Under the pieces are notes generated by a model. The model did not search any database, had not been told where the DNA came from, and worked only from the letters and a program-made list of their open reading frames with translations. Position numbers and translations under genes: made by a program. Shown here in pieces: positions 19,028 through 31,165 of a DNA stretch of 64,000 nucleotides. Every line of letters starts with the position of its first letter. Positions within the stretch are counted from its first letter, which is position 1. Origin of the DNA: Selaginella moellendorffii (lineage: Eukaryota > Streptophyta > Lycopodiopsida > Selaginellales > Selaginellaceae); the NCBI RefSeq assembly GCF_000143415.4, contig NW_003314283.1:1354330-1418329 (forward strand), given 5' to 3'.

Positions 19028-20850
19028 AGTGGTGCTGTGAGTGACGACGCCACGGCTAAGGTCACAAGACAGGTGGATTGGAGCGAAGCTCTTCGACTGC
19101 CAGAAGAAGTGCAGGGCTTTCTACTTGGAAGGTCAACTTTCACTTCCTGTAGCTAACAACTGTGGTGTCTCTATCTCAAGATGCCCATTATGCTACCTTT
19201 CCGGATTGGTCAGTCGGACTATTCCCACTGTGCTCAACTTAAAGAGCAGCTCGAGAAGGCTGAAAGTATAGGCCGCCGTTGCGTTATCGTCTCCGGTGCC
19301 TATGGATGCGGGTTTTCTGTGTAAGTAGCTTCATAATGACTTGCATGAGATAGATTTTATTTCGTTGTCGCTGGTAACAGTGGGTCTCAAGATCTCGAAC
19401 ACTTAATCACCTTGGTGAAGGCCGAAAGCTTTTTGTTTTGTGCTCCATACCTGGAGCTGTCAAGGCACCGAAGGAAAGCCTTGAAGAGTTCGCCTTACCA
19501 TCGTCCGGGTGCTTATGACGTTGCTACTGCCTGCAGAATGAAGATTTACCTCTACTGCAAGAGTAAGGAGATCATGTCGCGGCAGTGGCTGCCATGCAAA
19601 GGTCTAGTACAGGGAGATGACGTTCCTCTACTGCCTTTTACGAGTTTTTCAGGAGCGTGGTGATGAAGTTCTGATGTGGGCTCTCAGTTGGAGCCTGTCC
19701 CACGCTAACTCGCCTCCGTACCCATACCAACTATTGCTCTTGAAGGCGATGCTCAACGAGGGCTACAAGTATTGATCGACGTCAAGGGGTGGCTACGTGC
19801 CTCTTGCACACTGCCTGGAAGATCCCTGCAGAGTGAATGCAAGTCGAAAGCATGTAGTCCTACTCTCAGGCACAGGGTACATATTGGACTTCGAGCTTAT
19901 GTCAGATACCGACTTTATGAACTTTGGCATATGGAAGAGCGCCCCAGACATGGTAAGCTATGCTGGACAGGCTATAGAACTAACAGAAGAGGAGGAAGCT
20001 GGAGAATGGATAAAGTCTTTTGAGGAAAGTTTCAGCCACTGGCATCTGTTTTGGAAATCATGATCTTTAAGGACGTGAGCCTGCGGGAGGCCGCTGCTTA
20101 TGTCGCTGTGGGGAGTTACGTCAGCCAATGAAGATATTCACGTTCTATGATGGGGTTTCCATGTTGGGGGAGACGGAAGGCATTGCCGATGGAGTAAATC
20201 TCATTGAGGAACTCGAGACGGTTGTAGTGCAATACTTCTGTGCTGGAGAGGGCTGCGTTTTCAGGGGCAACAAGGCTGCATTGTCTGAGGCTGGCCTGGA
20301 TGGACAGCTGCGGGGTTTAGTGTTCACCTGGATGAGTACCTGACTCTTGCTGCACCCAGGAGCTACTTTCAATATCAATACCAGGCAAAGGGATTTTTGC
20401 TGCAATGAAAGTGGTTGCGGTTGTCAACTGTTGTGCCTTTCCCGTCAGGCCCGGGTTTGTGCCTGAAGAACTTGGTAGCTCTATCACTCGAGAACATGTG
20501 GGTTAAATACGGGGGACAGCCACTTATCAGACGCTGAAGGCTAACGGCTGCCCTCAAGCGTTTGAAGAGGAAGGGTCGAGTCATGAAAGGTTGGATGGAT
20601 GCATTCGTTTGTTTTAATGTCGACGACTCAGAAGTCTTTCTTGCGGATGAAGCAATCTGCACAACATGGATCTCAGGAGAAAACACTATAGTGCAAGGCA
20701 TCCGATCTGAAAGGGATGAAGATCCGGAGGTGTATGTGATACACATTTTGGAGCAGTATGAGTTTGTTACAAAGCCACTGAGCTTGTGAAGACCGGTTCT
20801 GACGTAAGATTTCTACTTACGGGAATTTAACTTAAACCTATCATACATAA
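19028..20850 (+). pseudogene. decayed unrecognised gene, B1 copy
   Basis: This stretch follows the retrotransposon and matches 25097-26870 closely. Coding-like pieces in changing frames include QSDYSHCAQLKEQLEKAES, then CVIVSGAYGCGFS just before a plausible intron (gtaagt... taacag), RKHVVLLSGTGYILDFEL, MKIFTFYDGVSMLGETEG and DDSEVFLADEAICTTW. GAYGCGFS resembles a P-loop (GxxGxGKS) with the lysine lost. Frames are broken repeatedly by indels relative to the B2 copy. I do not recognise the family. Shared pieces between two copies argue that a real gene once stood here. Confidence 0.55.
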
Positions 20851-22160
20851 GCACTGATTTTGCTCGTTGCGGATGCTCATGAAAGATTAACATGGGTCAT
20901 TTTTTTATTAGTTTGAAAATAATTCTAGAGACCCTATAAAAGCAAAGTGTTCAAACTATCAAAAGCTTGCCACCAAAAAGAAGAATAGATCCAAAGTAAA
21001 ACAGAATGATGATTTGTATAAATTGAATTTTGTAAATGCTAGAGCCACCATATTAAGATTAAATTTCTAAATTAGTTTAATCTTGGACTAAATTAATTTC
21101 TAAAAACACTATAAAAATAGAGTTTCTAGGACTTTATGTCCAACACATTCTTCTTTTCCTTTGTCCATTTTCAATACTTTTTATCATGCGTTCTTCTTTT
21201 TACAACGATGATAGTTTCAACACTCTCTGATTGATGGCTTTTCCTATCAAGCATTGGAGTAATCAAACACAGCTATTTACTTATAATTCTAATTGTCAAG
21301 TGCTCTTTATTGATAAAAGTGGATTCTACAAAAATATTAATCAAATATCAAAATAATGAAGAAAAAATGAATTTGTATTAAATAGTCTACAAAATTATCA
21401 AAAACTTAATTTTATGGCTCTAAAAGTAATATAATCCAACCCTCAGCTAATTCATAAAAACTTAATATGTGTATGACCAAGTAACCTTAGCCCTTTGGTA
21501 ATGGGCTCAAGATTTATTATAGATGGGCATTTAAGATTACTATTAACCTATATAATCCTCAATAAATATAAAGAAATGGCAAATATATAACATTAGCAAT
21601 TGATATGCCAATAAAGTTTTATGGTATATAGTATGAGTTCTATTGCTTCCTCAATTAAGTAAGATTTTAGATTGATATACAACTTAGTCAATATTCCACT
21701 TCCAACAAGATTGAGAAATGTCAATAACCCACATCAAGAATTAGGTCAATATTACATGGATGCTTATAGATATTCAAGTGTCTGGGGGAGTCTAGCAATT
21801 CATTATGCTTAGATTCAATCTTAGATCTTAGATTCAAGCTTGGATGAGCTGCTGGTTATGGTTATGAGTGGAAGTGTTAAAGGTAGAAATGTGGCAGTAA
21901 CTTTCTTTCAAAGCTTATATCTACTTATGATGGTGTTTATGCTAATGGTTTGTTTCTTTAATTAGTGTTTTTACCTCTGCCTTATCTACAAGGATGTGCA
22001 TGATTTGATGTTTTCACTCATTTCCATCTTTCTTATAGACATGAAGCACGATGTTTTTATGCTAAGGTTAGCAAACAAATAATGGACAGCAATGACTACA
22101 ACATTCCAGGCTCCTTAGAGATCACAAGCACTAGGCCGTTTATCTTAAGTTTCTCTTTTT
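20851..22160. other. AT-rich intergenic DNA of unit B1
   Basis: No gene seen. Much of it aligns with 26870-27500 and 30640-31160 of B2. The piece 21440-21725 is specific to B1 or too diverged to match by eye. Confidence 0.6.
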
Positions 22161-22174
22161 TGCAGGCAGAAAGT

Positions 22175-22321
22175 TTCTCCAATGTACTTGATCTTCCCTT
22201 CTTGGACGAGCTCGCCTATCAATAAAGCCAATGCTTCAAGATCAAAACACGAAAATTTCTGTGAACCATTGGCTTTGTTGATGGGTGAGCTCGTCCAAGA
22301 AGGGAAGATCAATTACATTGG
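22175..22321. repeat. inverted repeat of an aldo-keto-reductase exon at the duplication junction
   Basis: Arms of about 56 bp (about 22175-22232 and 22264-22321) are complementary with few mismatches, with a ~32-nt spacer. Each arm reads outward as ELVQEGKIKYIG or ELVQEGKINYIG, the conserved LVxEGKIKYIGLSE segment of aldo-keto reductases of the plant IN2-2/perakine-reductase type. The right arm ends exactly where the second duplication unit begins. Confidence 0.8.
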
Positions 22322-22637
22322 ATCCCTGCATGAAGGCAACGCCCTCGAATCCGTTGCCAATATATCTCTCGTAGACAGTGGCTGTCCACTCCTGATCATC
22401 TGCTGCTCCAAGCATGGAAACCGTGTATCTGTTGATCTCTGGAGCAATAGACCGTGTGGCTTGCTTGGCCGCCTCTAAATCTTCTTCTGTGCTCACAACC
22501 ATGGAGGAAAACATGAAGTCACTACTCTGAGCGGTAGAACCTGGGACATATCTTGACGCAGACTGTGAGATGAATGCAACCTCGCCATTCTCCCTGTGAA
22601 TATACAAGAATGCAATCTTGTCCTTGGGATAAGCCAT
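22242..22637 (-). pseudogene. truncated 5' fragment of DIT1/PvcA-like copy A, chimeric ORF
   Basis: Starts at the ATG at 22637, matching copy A for about 105 codons (MAYPKDKIAF... GFEGVAFMQ). At the duplication junction it runs into antisense aldo-keto-reductase sequence and stops after about 26 more codons. All catalytic motifs of the family are absent, so it is a non-functional fragment, although it keeps the promoter region of copy A. Confidence 0.85.
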
Positions 22638-23446
22638 GACTCTGAGTTCGTCACTGAGAAATTCAGGTCGAGCTAAATCGTCAAGTGCCAGTGGTGTGGA
22701 TCTTAGGAGCCCGAGTCTTTTATACGGGAAAACCAAAGGTTCGTCTATCTTTGACTGACGTGATATTTGAAAACGTCCTGTCGAGGGAAGATTCCCTGTA
22801 CAGTAAAGTCAAAGTCGGCTCCTTCAATGCATGTTTTGTGATAAGCACACTGGATCCTGCGTATAAAGAATTGCAAAATGAATGTTCTTCGAAGCCAAGA
22901 TTATGCTTCAAGCTAGAACTAGGTCTCTAGCAAGCGATCACAGTAAAAGTTGTCAAGCATTACCGTGTTGCTTGTGCCATTTTTGGGAATCATCCTCTTT
23001 CGCTATAAGCACGTGTAAAATAGTTTATGCTTGCCTTAAAAGACCAACACATGGATCCAACGTGCTTATCGCAAAACCATTTGTTTCGAATAAGCAACAG
23101 GGATGTCCTGCGTGGGCCATCCCAATGCAATGGATAATTCAACGTTCATTCAGCCGAGTAAGTTATGGAAAGTTTTGTAATGCTTCAAATTCAAACTTCC
23201 TAGTGTCCAAAAAGATTTTATTTTTCTACCTTACTGTAGGCCCAAGTATATCTGATATCTCATCTGCGTAAGCTGTAGGATGTCTTAAGCCCTCTTGCTT
23301 TGCTAATAAATAAACAACTGCACAACAACACTGTACATTTTGAAACTCTTAGATCTTGTTGTATTGCCCCCGGTTGGATTTTTCCAATAGCACATTGCCC
23401 TAATTTTAGGGTTTCCTAGTGTTAAGCTTCCAAACTCCTGATTTCC
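22638..23446. promoter_or_regulatory. divergent promoter region, B2 copy
   Basis: Near-identical copy of 8579-9386 upstream of copy C (+) and of the truncated fragment (-). It differs by a deletion near 23045 and a ~25-bp addition near 23358. Confidence 0.55.
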
Positions 23447-24997
23447 ATGGCTTTTCCAAAGGACAAGATTGCGTTCTTGTATATCCAGAAGGAGAATGGC
23501 GAGGTGGCATTCATTTCACAGTCTGCCAGGAGATATGTCCCCCAAGTTGCCACTCAGAAGAGCAGTAGTGACGAATTCATGTTTTCTTCCATGGTTGCGA
23601 GTACAGCAGAAGATCTAGAGGCAGTCAAGCAAGCCACAGGCTCCATTGCTCCAGAGATCAATAGATACACCATTTCCATGCTTGGAGCTGATTCATGCTC
23701 TTCGTGGGAAGCCACCGTCTACGAGAGATACATTGGGAATGGATTCGAGGGCGTGGTTTTCATCCAGGAGGAGGATAGCGAGAACATGAAGTATCTGGCC
23801 TCTCTGCTGCTGGACAACAGCGTCATGACTAGGGATTGTCTTCTGGAGCCCTTCAGCTCGCACACACCTCAAGAGGTGGACGACATCACCTCGCAAGTTG
23901 TGGACATCATAGAGAAGAATTACATCCACTTCCCAAAGCACGACCAGTGGTTCACCAGCGGGGGCAAGCAGAGGTTCGCAGACAGGGTGAGATATCATGT
24001 CGCAAGAAATATCCCACTGGAGTTCATCTTGCCGGCATTTCCAGTCAAGTCGTGCAATCCCGACAAGACTCTGGGAAAGAGCCCTGACAAGGCCGAGGAG
24101 CTGGCCATCCATTCCATGAAGATTGTGGCTGATCTCATCAAAGCCGTGTACGCTCCAGGGGTGCACTACAACGTTGTTTCGGATGGCCATGTCTTCTCCG
24201 ATCTCGTCAGCTCGGACGATGCTGCTGTGGATTCTTATGGCGAGATGTCTTGGGAGATGGCACACAACTTGTATCCGGGTTTGGTCAATTTCTTTCGCCT
24301 GGATGAGTTTCTGCTGGACAACCACAGTGAGGACAGCATCGCGAAGCTTATTTCTAACACCGATGTGGACCACCCCGTTGCGACCGAGCTCACCACACAT
24401 GCAGAGAATGCCAGGCGAGCTCTCATGTGCTTGTTTGGCTGTGACGACTCAACAGTCACCAAGGAGATCAAGGAGGACCCGGAGACACGCAATCTTTATC
24501 GTGGCTTCTCCAGGTTCATGCTCGAGGACTTGTACGAACACAAAAGCTGCAAGAATCTCCCATCAAAGTCGGCAAAGAAAAAGTTGTGCAGCCAGGTTGC
24601 CTTCCTCATGATCCTCAGGAACCGCGCATACTCGGCCATGGTGGAGTGGCTCTTCCCGTTGCAGCTGCGCATCTCCATCCACCCACATCCAAATCGAGGT
24701 CCAAAGTATGGCATCAACATCATCCACTCCTCTCTTGTGGCAGCCCAGCATTCTTCCGAGGAGAAGAACTTCCACATCCCAACACCATGGCACAATACGG
24801 TGGTGGAGCTGGCGGATGGCAAGTTCATGCTCCTCCACTCCAAAGTCATCCGAGGTTCAAGTGTGCATGCCGGAGAAATGGCCTGTGAGCAACTCGAGTT
24901 GAGTCAACAGTTGCTTCTCAAGCGTGAAGGCTACAGGATGGTGCTTGTGACGTATCCAGACGGCAGACCCAGCCACTACAGGCAAGTCAGTGTCTAG
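23447..24997 (+). CDS. DIT1-like: DIT1/PvcA-family isocyanide synthase-like protein, copy C
   Basis: Intact intronless ORF of 516 aa with ATG at 23447. Approximate layout: unrecognised N-terminal extension 1-130; PvcA/DIT1 core from about 150, with ILPAFPVKSCNPDKTLG at 194-210 and VSDGHVFSDLV at 244-254; RISIHPHPNRGPKYG at about 408-422; TPWHN at 446-450; and a tail ending RQVSV. Known relatives make isonitriles from aromatic amino acids (PvcA/IsnA) or formyl-tyrosine for spore-wall dityrosine (DIT1). No signal peptide or membrane span is visible, so the protein is likely cytosolic. Most of the gene matches copy B, but the last ~360 bp carry copy-A-type variants (FLMILRNRAYS, LLLKREGYRMVLVTYPD), a gene-conversion pattern. 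Confidence 0.87.
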   Translation: MAFPKDKIAFLYIQKENGEVAFISQSARRYVPQVATQKSSSDEFMFSSMVASTAEDLEAVKQATGSIAPEINRYTISMLGADSCSSWEATVYERYIGNGFEGVVFIQEEDSENMKYLASLLLDNSVMTRDCLLEPFSSHTPQEVDDITSQVVDIIEKNYIHFPKHDQWFTSGGKQRFADRVRYHVARNIPLEFILPAFPVKSCNPDKTLGKSPDKAEELAIHSMKIVADLIKAVYAPGVHYNVVSDGHVFSDLVSSDDAAVDSYGEMSWEMAHNLYPGLVNFFRLDEFLLDNHSEDSIAKLISNTDVDHPVATELTTHAENARRALMCLFGCDDSTVTKEIKEDPETRNLYRGFSRFMLEDLYEHKSCKNLPSKSAKKKLCSQVAFLMILRNRAYSAMVEWLFPLQLRISIHPHPNRGPKYGINIIHSSLVAAQHSSEEKNFHIPTPWHNTVVELADGKFMLLHSKVIRGSSVHAGEMACEQLELSQQLLLKREGYRMVLVTYPDGRPSHYRQVSV

Positions 24998-25096
24998 AAT
25001 TGCTCGGATTATATTCTTTTTAGGTCAAATGGGTAAAGCACCCAGCCCTTACATCAAATTTGAAATAAGTGAATACAATATTTTATTTTGAATTAA

Positions 25097-26870
25097 ATGG
25101 TTTTTCCAATGGGAAATCCAATGGGAAATGGACGACGCCGCAGGTGGATTGGGGCGAAACTCTTCGACTGCCAGAAGAAGTGCAGGGCTTTCTACTTGGA
25201 AGGTCAACTTTCACTTCCTGTAGCTAATGACTGCTACTCTTCCGGATTGGTCAGTCGGATTATTCCCACCGTGCTCAACTTAAAGAGCAGCTCGAGAAGG
25301 CTGAAAGTATAGGCCGCCGTTGCGTTATTGTCTCCGGTGCCTATGGATGCGGGTTTTCTGTGTAAGTAACTGCAAATACTTCATAATGACTTGCATGAGA
25401 TAGATTTTATTTCGTTGTCGCTGGTAACGGTGGGTCTCAAGATCTCGAACACTTAATCACCTTGGTGAAGACCGAAAGCTTTTTGTTTTGTGCTCCATAC
25501 CTGGAGCTGTCAAGGCACCGAAGGAAAGCCTTGAAGAGTTCGCCTTACCATCGTCCAGGTGCTTATGACGTTGCTACTGGCCTGTAGAATGAAGATTTAC
25601 CTCTACCGCAAGAGCAAGGGGATCATGTCGCGGCAGTGGCTGCCATGCAAAGTCTAGTACATCCTCTACTGCCTTTTACGAGTTTTTCAGGAGCGTGGTG
25701 ATGAAGTTCTGATGTGGGATCTCAGTTGGAGCCCGCCCTACGCTAACTCGCCTCGGTACCCATACCAACTATTGCTCTTGAAGGAAGCGATGCTCAACGA
25801 GGGCTACAAGTATTGGTCGACGTCAAGGGGTGGCTACGTGCCTCTTGCACACAGCCTGGAAGATGCCTGCAGAGTGGATGCAAGTCGAAAGCATGTAGTC
25901 CTACTCTCAGGCACAGGGTACGTATTGGACTTCGAGCTTATGGCAGATACCGACTTTATGAACTTTGGCATCTGGAAGAGCTCCTCAGAGATGGTAAGCT
26001 ATGCTGGACAGGCTATAGAACTAACAGAAGAGGAGGAAGCGGACTTGTGGAGCATGGATAAAGTTTTTTGAGGAAAGTTTCAGCCACTGGCATCTGTTTT
26101 GGAAATCATGATCTTTAAGGACGTGAGCCTGCGGGAGGCCGCTGCTTATGTCACTGTGGGGAGTTAAGTCAGCCAATGAAGATATTCACGTTCTATGATG
26201 GGGTTTCCATGTTGGGGGAGACGGAAGGCATTGCCCATGGAGTAAATCTCATTGAGGAACTCGAGACGGTTGTAGTGCAATACTTCTGTGCTGGAGAGGG
26301 CTGCGTTTTCAGGGGCAACAAGGCTGCATTGTCTGGGGCTGGCCTGGGATGGACAGCTGCGGGGTTTAGTGTTCACCTGGATGAGTATCTGGCTCTTGCT
26401 GCACCCAGGAGCCACTTTCAATATCAATACCAGGCAAAGGGATTTTTGCGGAGTTCCTACCTGCAATGAAAGTGGTTGCGGTTGTCAACTGTTGTGCCTT
26501 TCCCGGGTTTGTGCCTGAAGAACTTGGTAGCTCTATCACTCGAGAACATAAATACGGGGGAAAGATGGAGACATGCCACTTATCAGACCGCTGCTGAAGG
26601 CTAACGGCTGCCCTCAAGCGTTTGAAGAGGAAGGGTCGAGTCATGAAAGGCTGGATGGATGCATGCGTTTTAATGTCGACGACTCAGAAGTCTTTCTTGC
26701 GGATGAAGCAATCTGCACAACATGGATCTCAGGAGAAAACACTACAGTGCAAGGCATCCGATCTGAAAGGGATGAAGTTCCGGAGGTGTATATGAGTTAC
26801 AAAGCCACTGGCTCGACTGAGCTTGTGAAGACCGGTTCTGACGCAAGATTTCTACTTAAGGGATTTTAAC
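25097..26870 (+). pseudogene. decayed unrecognised gene, B2 copy
   Basis: Partner of 19028-20850. The longest open pieces are 25712-26071 (includes YPYQLLLLKEAMLNEGYKYW and SLEDACRVDASRKHVVLLSG) and 26176-26469 (MKIFTFYDGVSMLGETEG, then AGEGCVFRGNKAALSG). Small indels relative to B1 change the frame in several places, and both copies carry stops. The product is not recognised. A P-loop-like GAYGCG lacks the expected lysine. Confidence 0.55.
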
Positions 26871-29800
26871 TTAAACCTATCATACATAAGCACTGATTTT
26901 GCTCGTTGCCGATGCTCATGAAAGATTAACATGGGTCATTTTTTTATTAGCTTGAAAATTAATTCTAGAGACCCTGTAAAAGCAAAGTGTTCAAACTATC
27001 AAAAGCTTGCCACCAAAAAGAAGAATAAATGGCAAGAAAGACCAAAGAAAGACAGAAGGATGATTTGTATAAATTGAATTTTGTAAATGCTAGAGTGTAT
27101 TTCTGCCACCATTATCCATAATGACATTTGAATCTAAACCTAAGACTTTATAGATTAAATTTCTAAATTAGTTTAAGCTTGGACTAAATTAATTCTAAAA
27201 ACAGAGTTTCTAGGACTTTATGTCCAACATCCTTTGTCCATTTTCAATACTTTTTGTCATGTGTTCTTCTTTTTACAACGAGCTTTTTCAACACTCTCTG
27301 ATTGATGGCTTTTCCTATCAAGCATTGGAGTAATCAAACACAGCTATTCACTTATAATTCTAATTGTCAAGTGCTCTTTATTGATGAAAGTGGATTCTAC
27401 AAAACTATTAATCAAATATCAAAATAATGAAGAAAAATGAATTTGTATTAAATAGTCAAAGTACAAAATTATCAAAACCTTAATTTTATGGCTCTAAAAG
27501 TAGCACGACGTTCACACGTGTCGTCTTTCTGGCCTATAGCCAGCAATCTACAGCAACTCGCATTACTTTTTGTGATATAATCCAACCCTCAGTAATGATA
27601 AAAATCCACTTTAATAAAAACTGGCAAATATGTGACATCAATGGCTGCCATAATCTAATATTATAAGATTAAACCCACTTCTCCCTCTAAATGTGCCAAT
27701 TTTGAGGATTTTTTGATAAGAAGAGAGATAATGTTTTGCATCACAATTTATAACCATTCCATCAATTTTAAAAAGAGAAAATTACCACCATTTGATCCCA
27801 CTTACAATCTTTCATCAACTAAGTGGAAGTATTATGTACATATATTAAAGAGAATCTTTCTATTCAACATTCTTAATCTTTAGCTGATGCATTTGTTTTC
27901 TTTGTATCTAAGAAGGATGGGTTATTTTGTTTGGTGGTTGATTATTGTAACTTGAATATAATAATTATCTTTAATCAATATTTACTTTCAGTCTTTTTTG
28001 AGATGTTAGAGTGGCTCTTAATAAAAGCTCAGTTCTTCATTGGAAAATTGATGTATGTAGCATTTAAAACATCTGGATAATAAGTGAAATTAAACTTTTC
28101 ATACTTATTATGGATATTTTGAATATATGATGATACCTTTTTGTTTGATCAATATACATGTTACTTTTCAATATATGGCAAATAACATTTTCTCTGATTT
28201 CTTTAATTTCTTCATTATCATTTATCTTGATGACATTCTCATTTTCTTTGAGACTTAATAAGAACATGATTGTCATGTTCACTTTATTCTTCAATGCCTT
28301 TAATAACACTACCGTTTTGCAAAGTTGGAGAAATATATTTTCAATCAAGATTCTGTGGAGTTTTTAAGTTTTATTATTTCCTTACATAGCATCATCATGG
28401 ATTTTATTGAGTGGTAATGCCTAACCTTTATTCATGATATCTAATATTTATTTAGGTTTATAAATTTTTATTAGTAATGGTTTATTTGAAGCTTCTCCAA
28501 AATCACTTTTCAACCTTTAATATTAGACTATTTTTGTATTTAAATCATTTTTTTTTTGTAAAATTCTCTACCTCTTGATCATTTACTAATATGTTAACTT
28601 TTGCATAGACACAGTTAAGTTTAAAAAATCTCCTAACCTTAATACCCATTGTTATATTTCTTACATAATTGTTCTAAGAAGTTAATATCATAATAGCTGT
28701 CTAATAGACAATAAAGTATGTCTTAAGCTAGAAAGATAAAAAAAAACTTCACAAATATTAACAATAAGGCCGCCAATACTTTTAACTTCAGTAGGCAATC
28801 CACTAGTTTGTGCTATTAAATCTTGATAATCCTTAAAATCTGAAAACATGGTTTATTGCAACTAAATCCAGCTATAGAGGTGGATTATTCACAATAAAAA
28901 CATGATATGTCATAAATACTACAGATTAGCAATATTTTTTATGTTATTAATCAGGCTTGGTTCTTAAAATAATAATTGCATTTGAAACTTATCATTTTCA
29001 TGATGTTATTATCATTAAATTATTAATTGTCATCTTCTTGTGATTGCTAGGGTGAAAGATATGCTTCCAATATGACTCCAAATAGATCCTCTTTAATTGT
29101 TCAAACTATTATCAAGTTTAATCAATTCAGAAAGAATTTACTCAAATGTCTTACAATTTGAAATTGACTAAAAACTTCATAAGCATATTCATCACGTAGT
29201 TCATTCTTAAAAGTTACAAGATTAGTTTTACCATCTTTATTACCAATAACAATTTAATTATCTTATGCAGTCTTGCTCAAATCCAAGTGACTGTGATAAA
29301 TCTTTAGCCCTCTACCACAAGAATTCTAAGGGCTTTGATCTCATGCTTTAATATCACAATAGAATTTTGAAAGAATCCATCAATAACATCTCACAAATTC
29401 TTTTAGATACAAGTGAGTGGAAATCTACCAATTATGAAAAACAATATTATTATAATGACAAAGATATAATGTTCATAAAAAAAAGAAGCTAAAGCAACAG
29501 AAAACAAGCTAATGGAATTTTAACTAATTTAACTCTTTACATTCTTATTGGTTTTGTAGGACGCAGTAACAGTAGAGTCAACAATGTGACAGTTAGTGCA
29601 TCTCAAAAAAGTAAAATAGACATTGTTGTATCTTAGGGTAATGTTGGTTTGGTGTAGAATATGATTGGTGCATTTTAACTTGATGACACCTTTTAGAATG
29701 AATTATAGAGTTGTTCAAGATAGACAATCTTTTCAGAGATTTATGTGTGAGTCACACATACATTACAAAGGATAGTTTCATGTCATTGAATCAACATTTA

Positions 29801-31160
29801 GACATAACAAATGATCATATCATTTTGAATCTGCTTGGTAAGAAGTTCTTTGACTATGCAATTTCAGGTGATTTTTGCACTCTACTGATTCAAAAGATCC
29901 ATAGGGAAGGGCAATGTAGTCCACTCAAATCAAGTTTGGTGTGAGTAGCTTGTTATAAACTAGATCCAAATAGGTTAGCTATACAGGAATTTAGTGATTG
30001 AAAGTGCCAAACATAGAAGAAAAAATATAGAAAGAAATATACAACCCATGATTGAAAATTAGCCAAGCATTGAATTCATCAAATAACTAAAAATAAGAGG
30101 CATAACCATCAGCCAACCGACTTAGTAGAGGCATCACAAGAGGTTTCTATTGTTGTACCTTGGGAAGGATAGATAACAACTTTTATCATAGTGTATTGCT
30201 TCTCCTATGCATTTGCAGCATATAACAACTACACTAGAATTTAAAGGTGGTGTTATGACCTTTATAAACAACTTGTAATGCTACTGCACCATACCCTAGT
30301 TTGTTGACTTGCTCTTGTGGTGTTGAACTTGTTAGAGCTAGGGATGATGTAGCATGTAATTATGCCCATGTGGCAATAGTTTCTATATATATGTACAGTT
30401 GAGATATAAGACTCTTCCTATATGTATCTTTCCACTACTTTCATAGTATTGGAGCCAATTAACTCCTTGGTGCTTGTTGGTAAGAGGCTAGTGACAAGGA
30501 GGAGGATGAGTCTATTAATTGCAATCCCTCTTGTAATGTTTGTGAGGCATTGGATGTGTTAGATGATTAAAGCATTGCATTATGGCACCAGGCTGTGCAA
30601 AGGCACTAAACAACAAGCAGAGCATAAAGTCAGTGGGAGATTGAGAAATTTAAACAACCCGCATCAAGAATTAAGTCAATATTACATGCAGAAAATTTTA
30701 GCAATTAGAAAGGATGCTTATAGATATTCAAGTGTCTGGGGGAGTCTAGCAATTATGCTTGTGGCAAGTTTTAAACCATAGTAATGAACAAAAGTGTCCA
30801 AAGAAGGCCAAGACAAAAACTAAGTTTTGGGTAGTTTTTCGTATGCTTTTCTCATTCTCTCCATTTTAGATTAGTTAAACATGATTTAGGCTTAGATTCA
30901 AGCTTGGATGAGCTGCTGGTTATGGTTATGAGTGGAAGTGTTAAAGGTAGAAATGTGGCAGTAACTTTCTTTCAAAGCTTTTACCTCTGCCTTACTGTTC
31001 TGCTGTCTCTACAAGGATGTGCATGATTTGATGTTTTCACTCATTTCTGTCTTTCTTATGCTAAGGTTAGCAAACAAATAATGGACAGCAATGACTACAA
31101 CATTCCAGGCTCCTTAGAGATCACAAGCACTAGGCCGTTTATCTTAAGTTTCTCTTTTTT
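26871..31160. other. AT-rich DNA of unit B2 with retroelement decay
   Basis: 26871-27500 and 30640-31160 align with B1. The central ~3 kb is specific to B2 and contains a decayed Ty3 reverse transcriptase (about 27880-28260). A ~70-bp GC-richer insertion relative to B1 lies at about 27505-27578. No intact gene seen. Confidence 0.6.
27880..28260 (+). mobile_element. decayed Ty3-type reverse transcriptase fragment
   Basis: Broken frames still show the RT series: VSKKDGLFCLVVDYCNLN, later a YEY...MPFGL...ATFQ-like stretch (FEYMMIPFGLINIHVTFQY), then IIYLDDILIF, the catalytic YLDD box. It is heavily AT-shifted, so it is an old insertion. Confidence 0.7.
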
Positions 31161-31165
31161 GCAGG

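Larger units (their letters stand above)
8265..22321. repeat. tandem segmental duplication, unit B1
   Basis: B1 runs from inside copy A (about codon 105) through copy B, the decayed gene and AT-rich DNA to an aldo-keto-reductase-derived inverted repeat. The same order recurs as B2 (22322-31621). B1 minus the LTR element is about 6.1 kb. The copies are nearly identical over the DIT1-like genes and drift apart in the AT-rich part (21440-21725 has no clear match in B2). Confidence 0.85.

Noticed and set aside
28064-28348. Minus-strand 94-aa ORF in AT-rich DNA
   Set aside because: It is antisense to the decayed Ty3 RT fragment and has strongly AT-driven composition (Ile/Lys/Asn).
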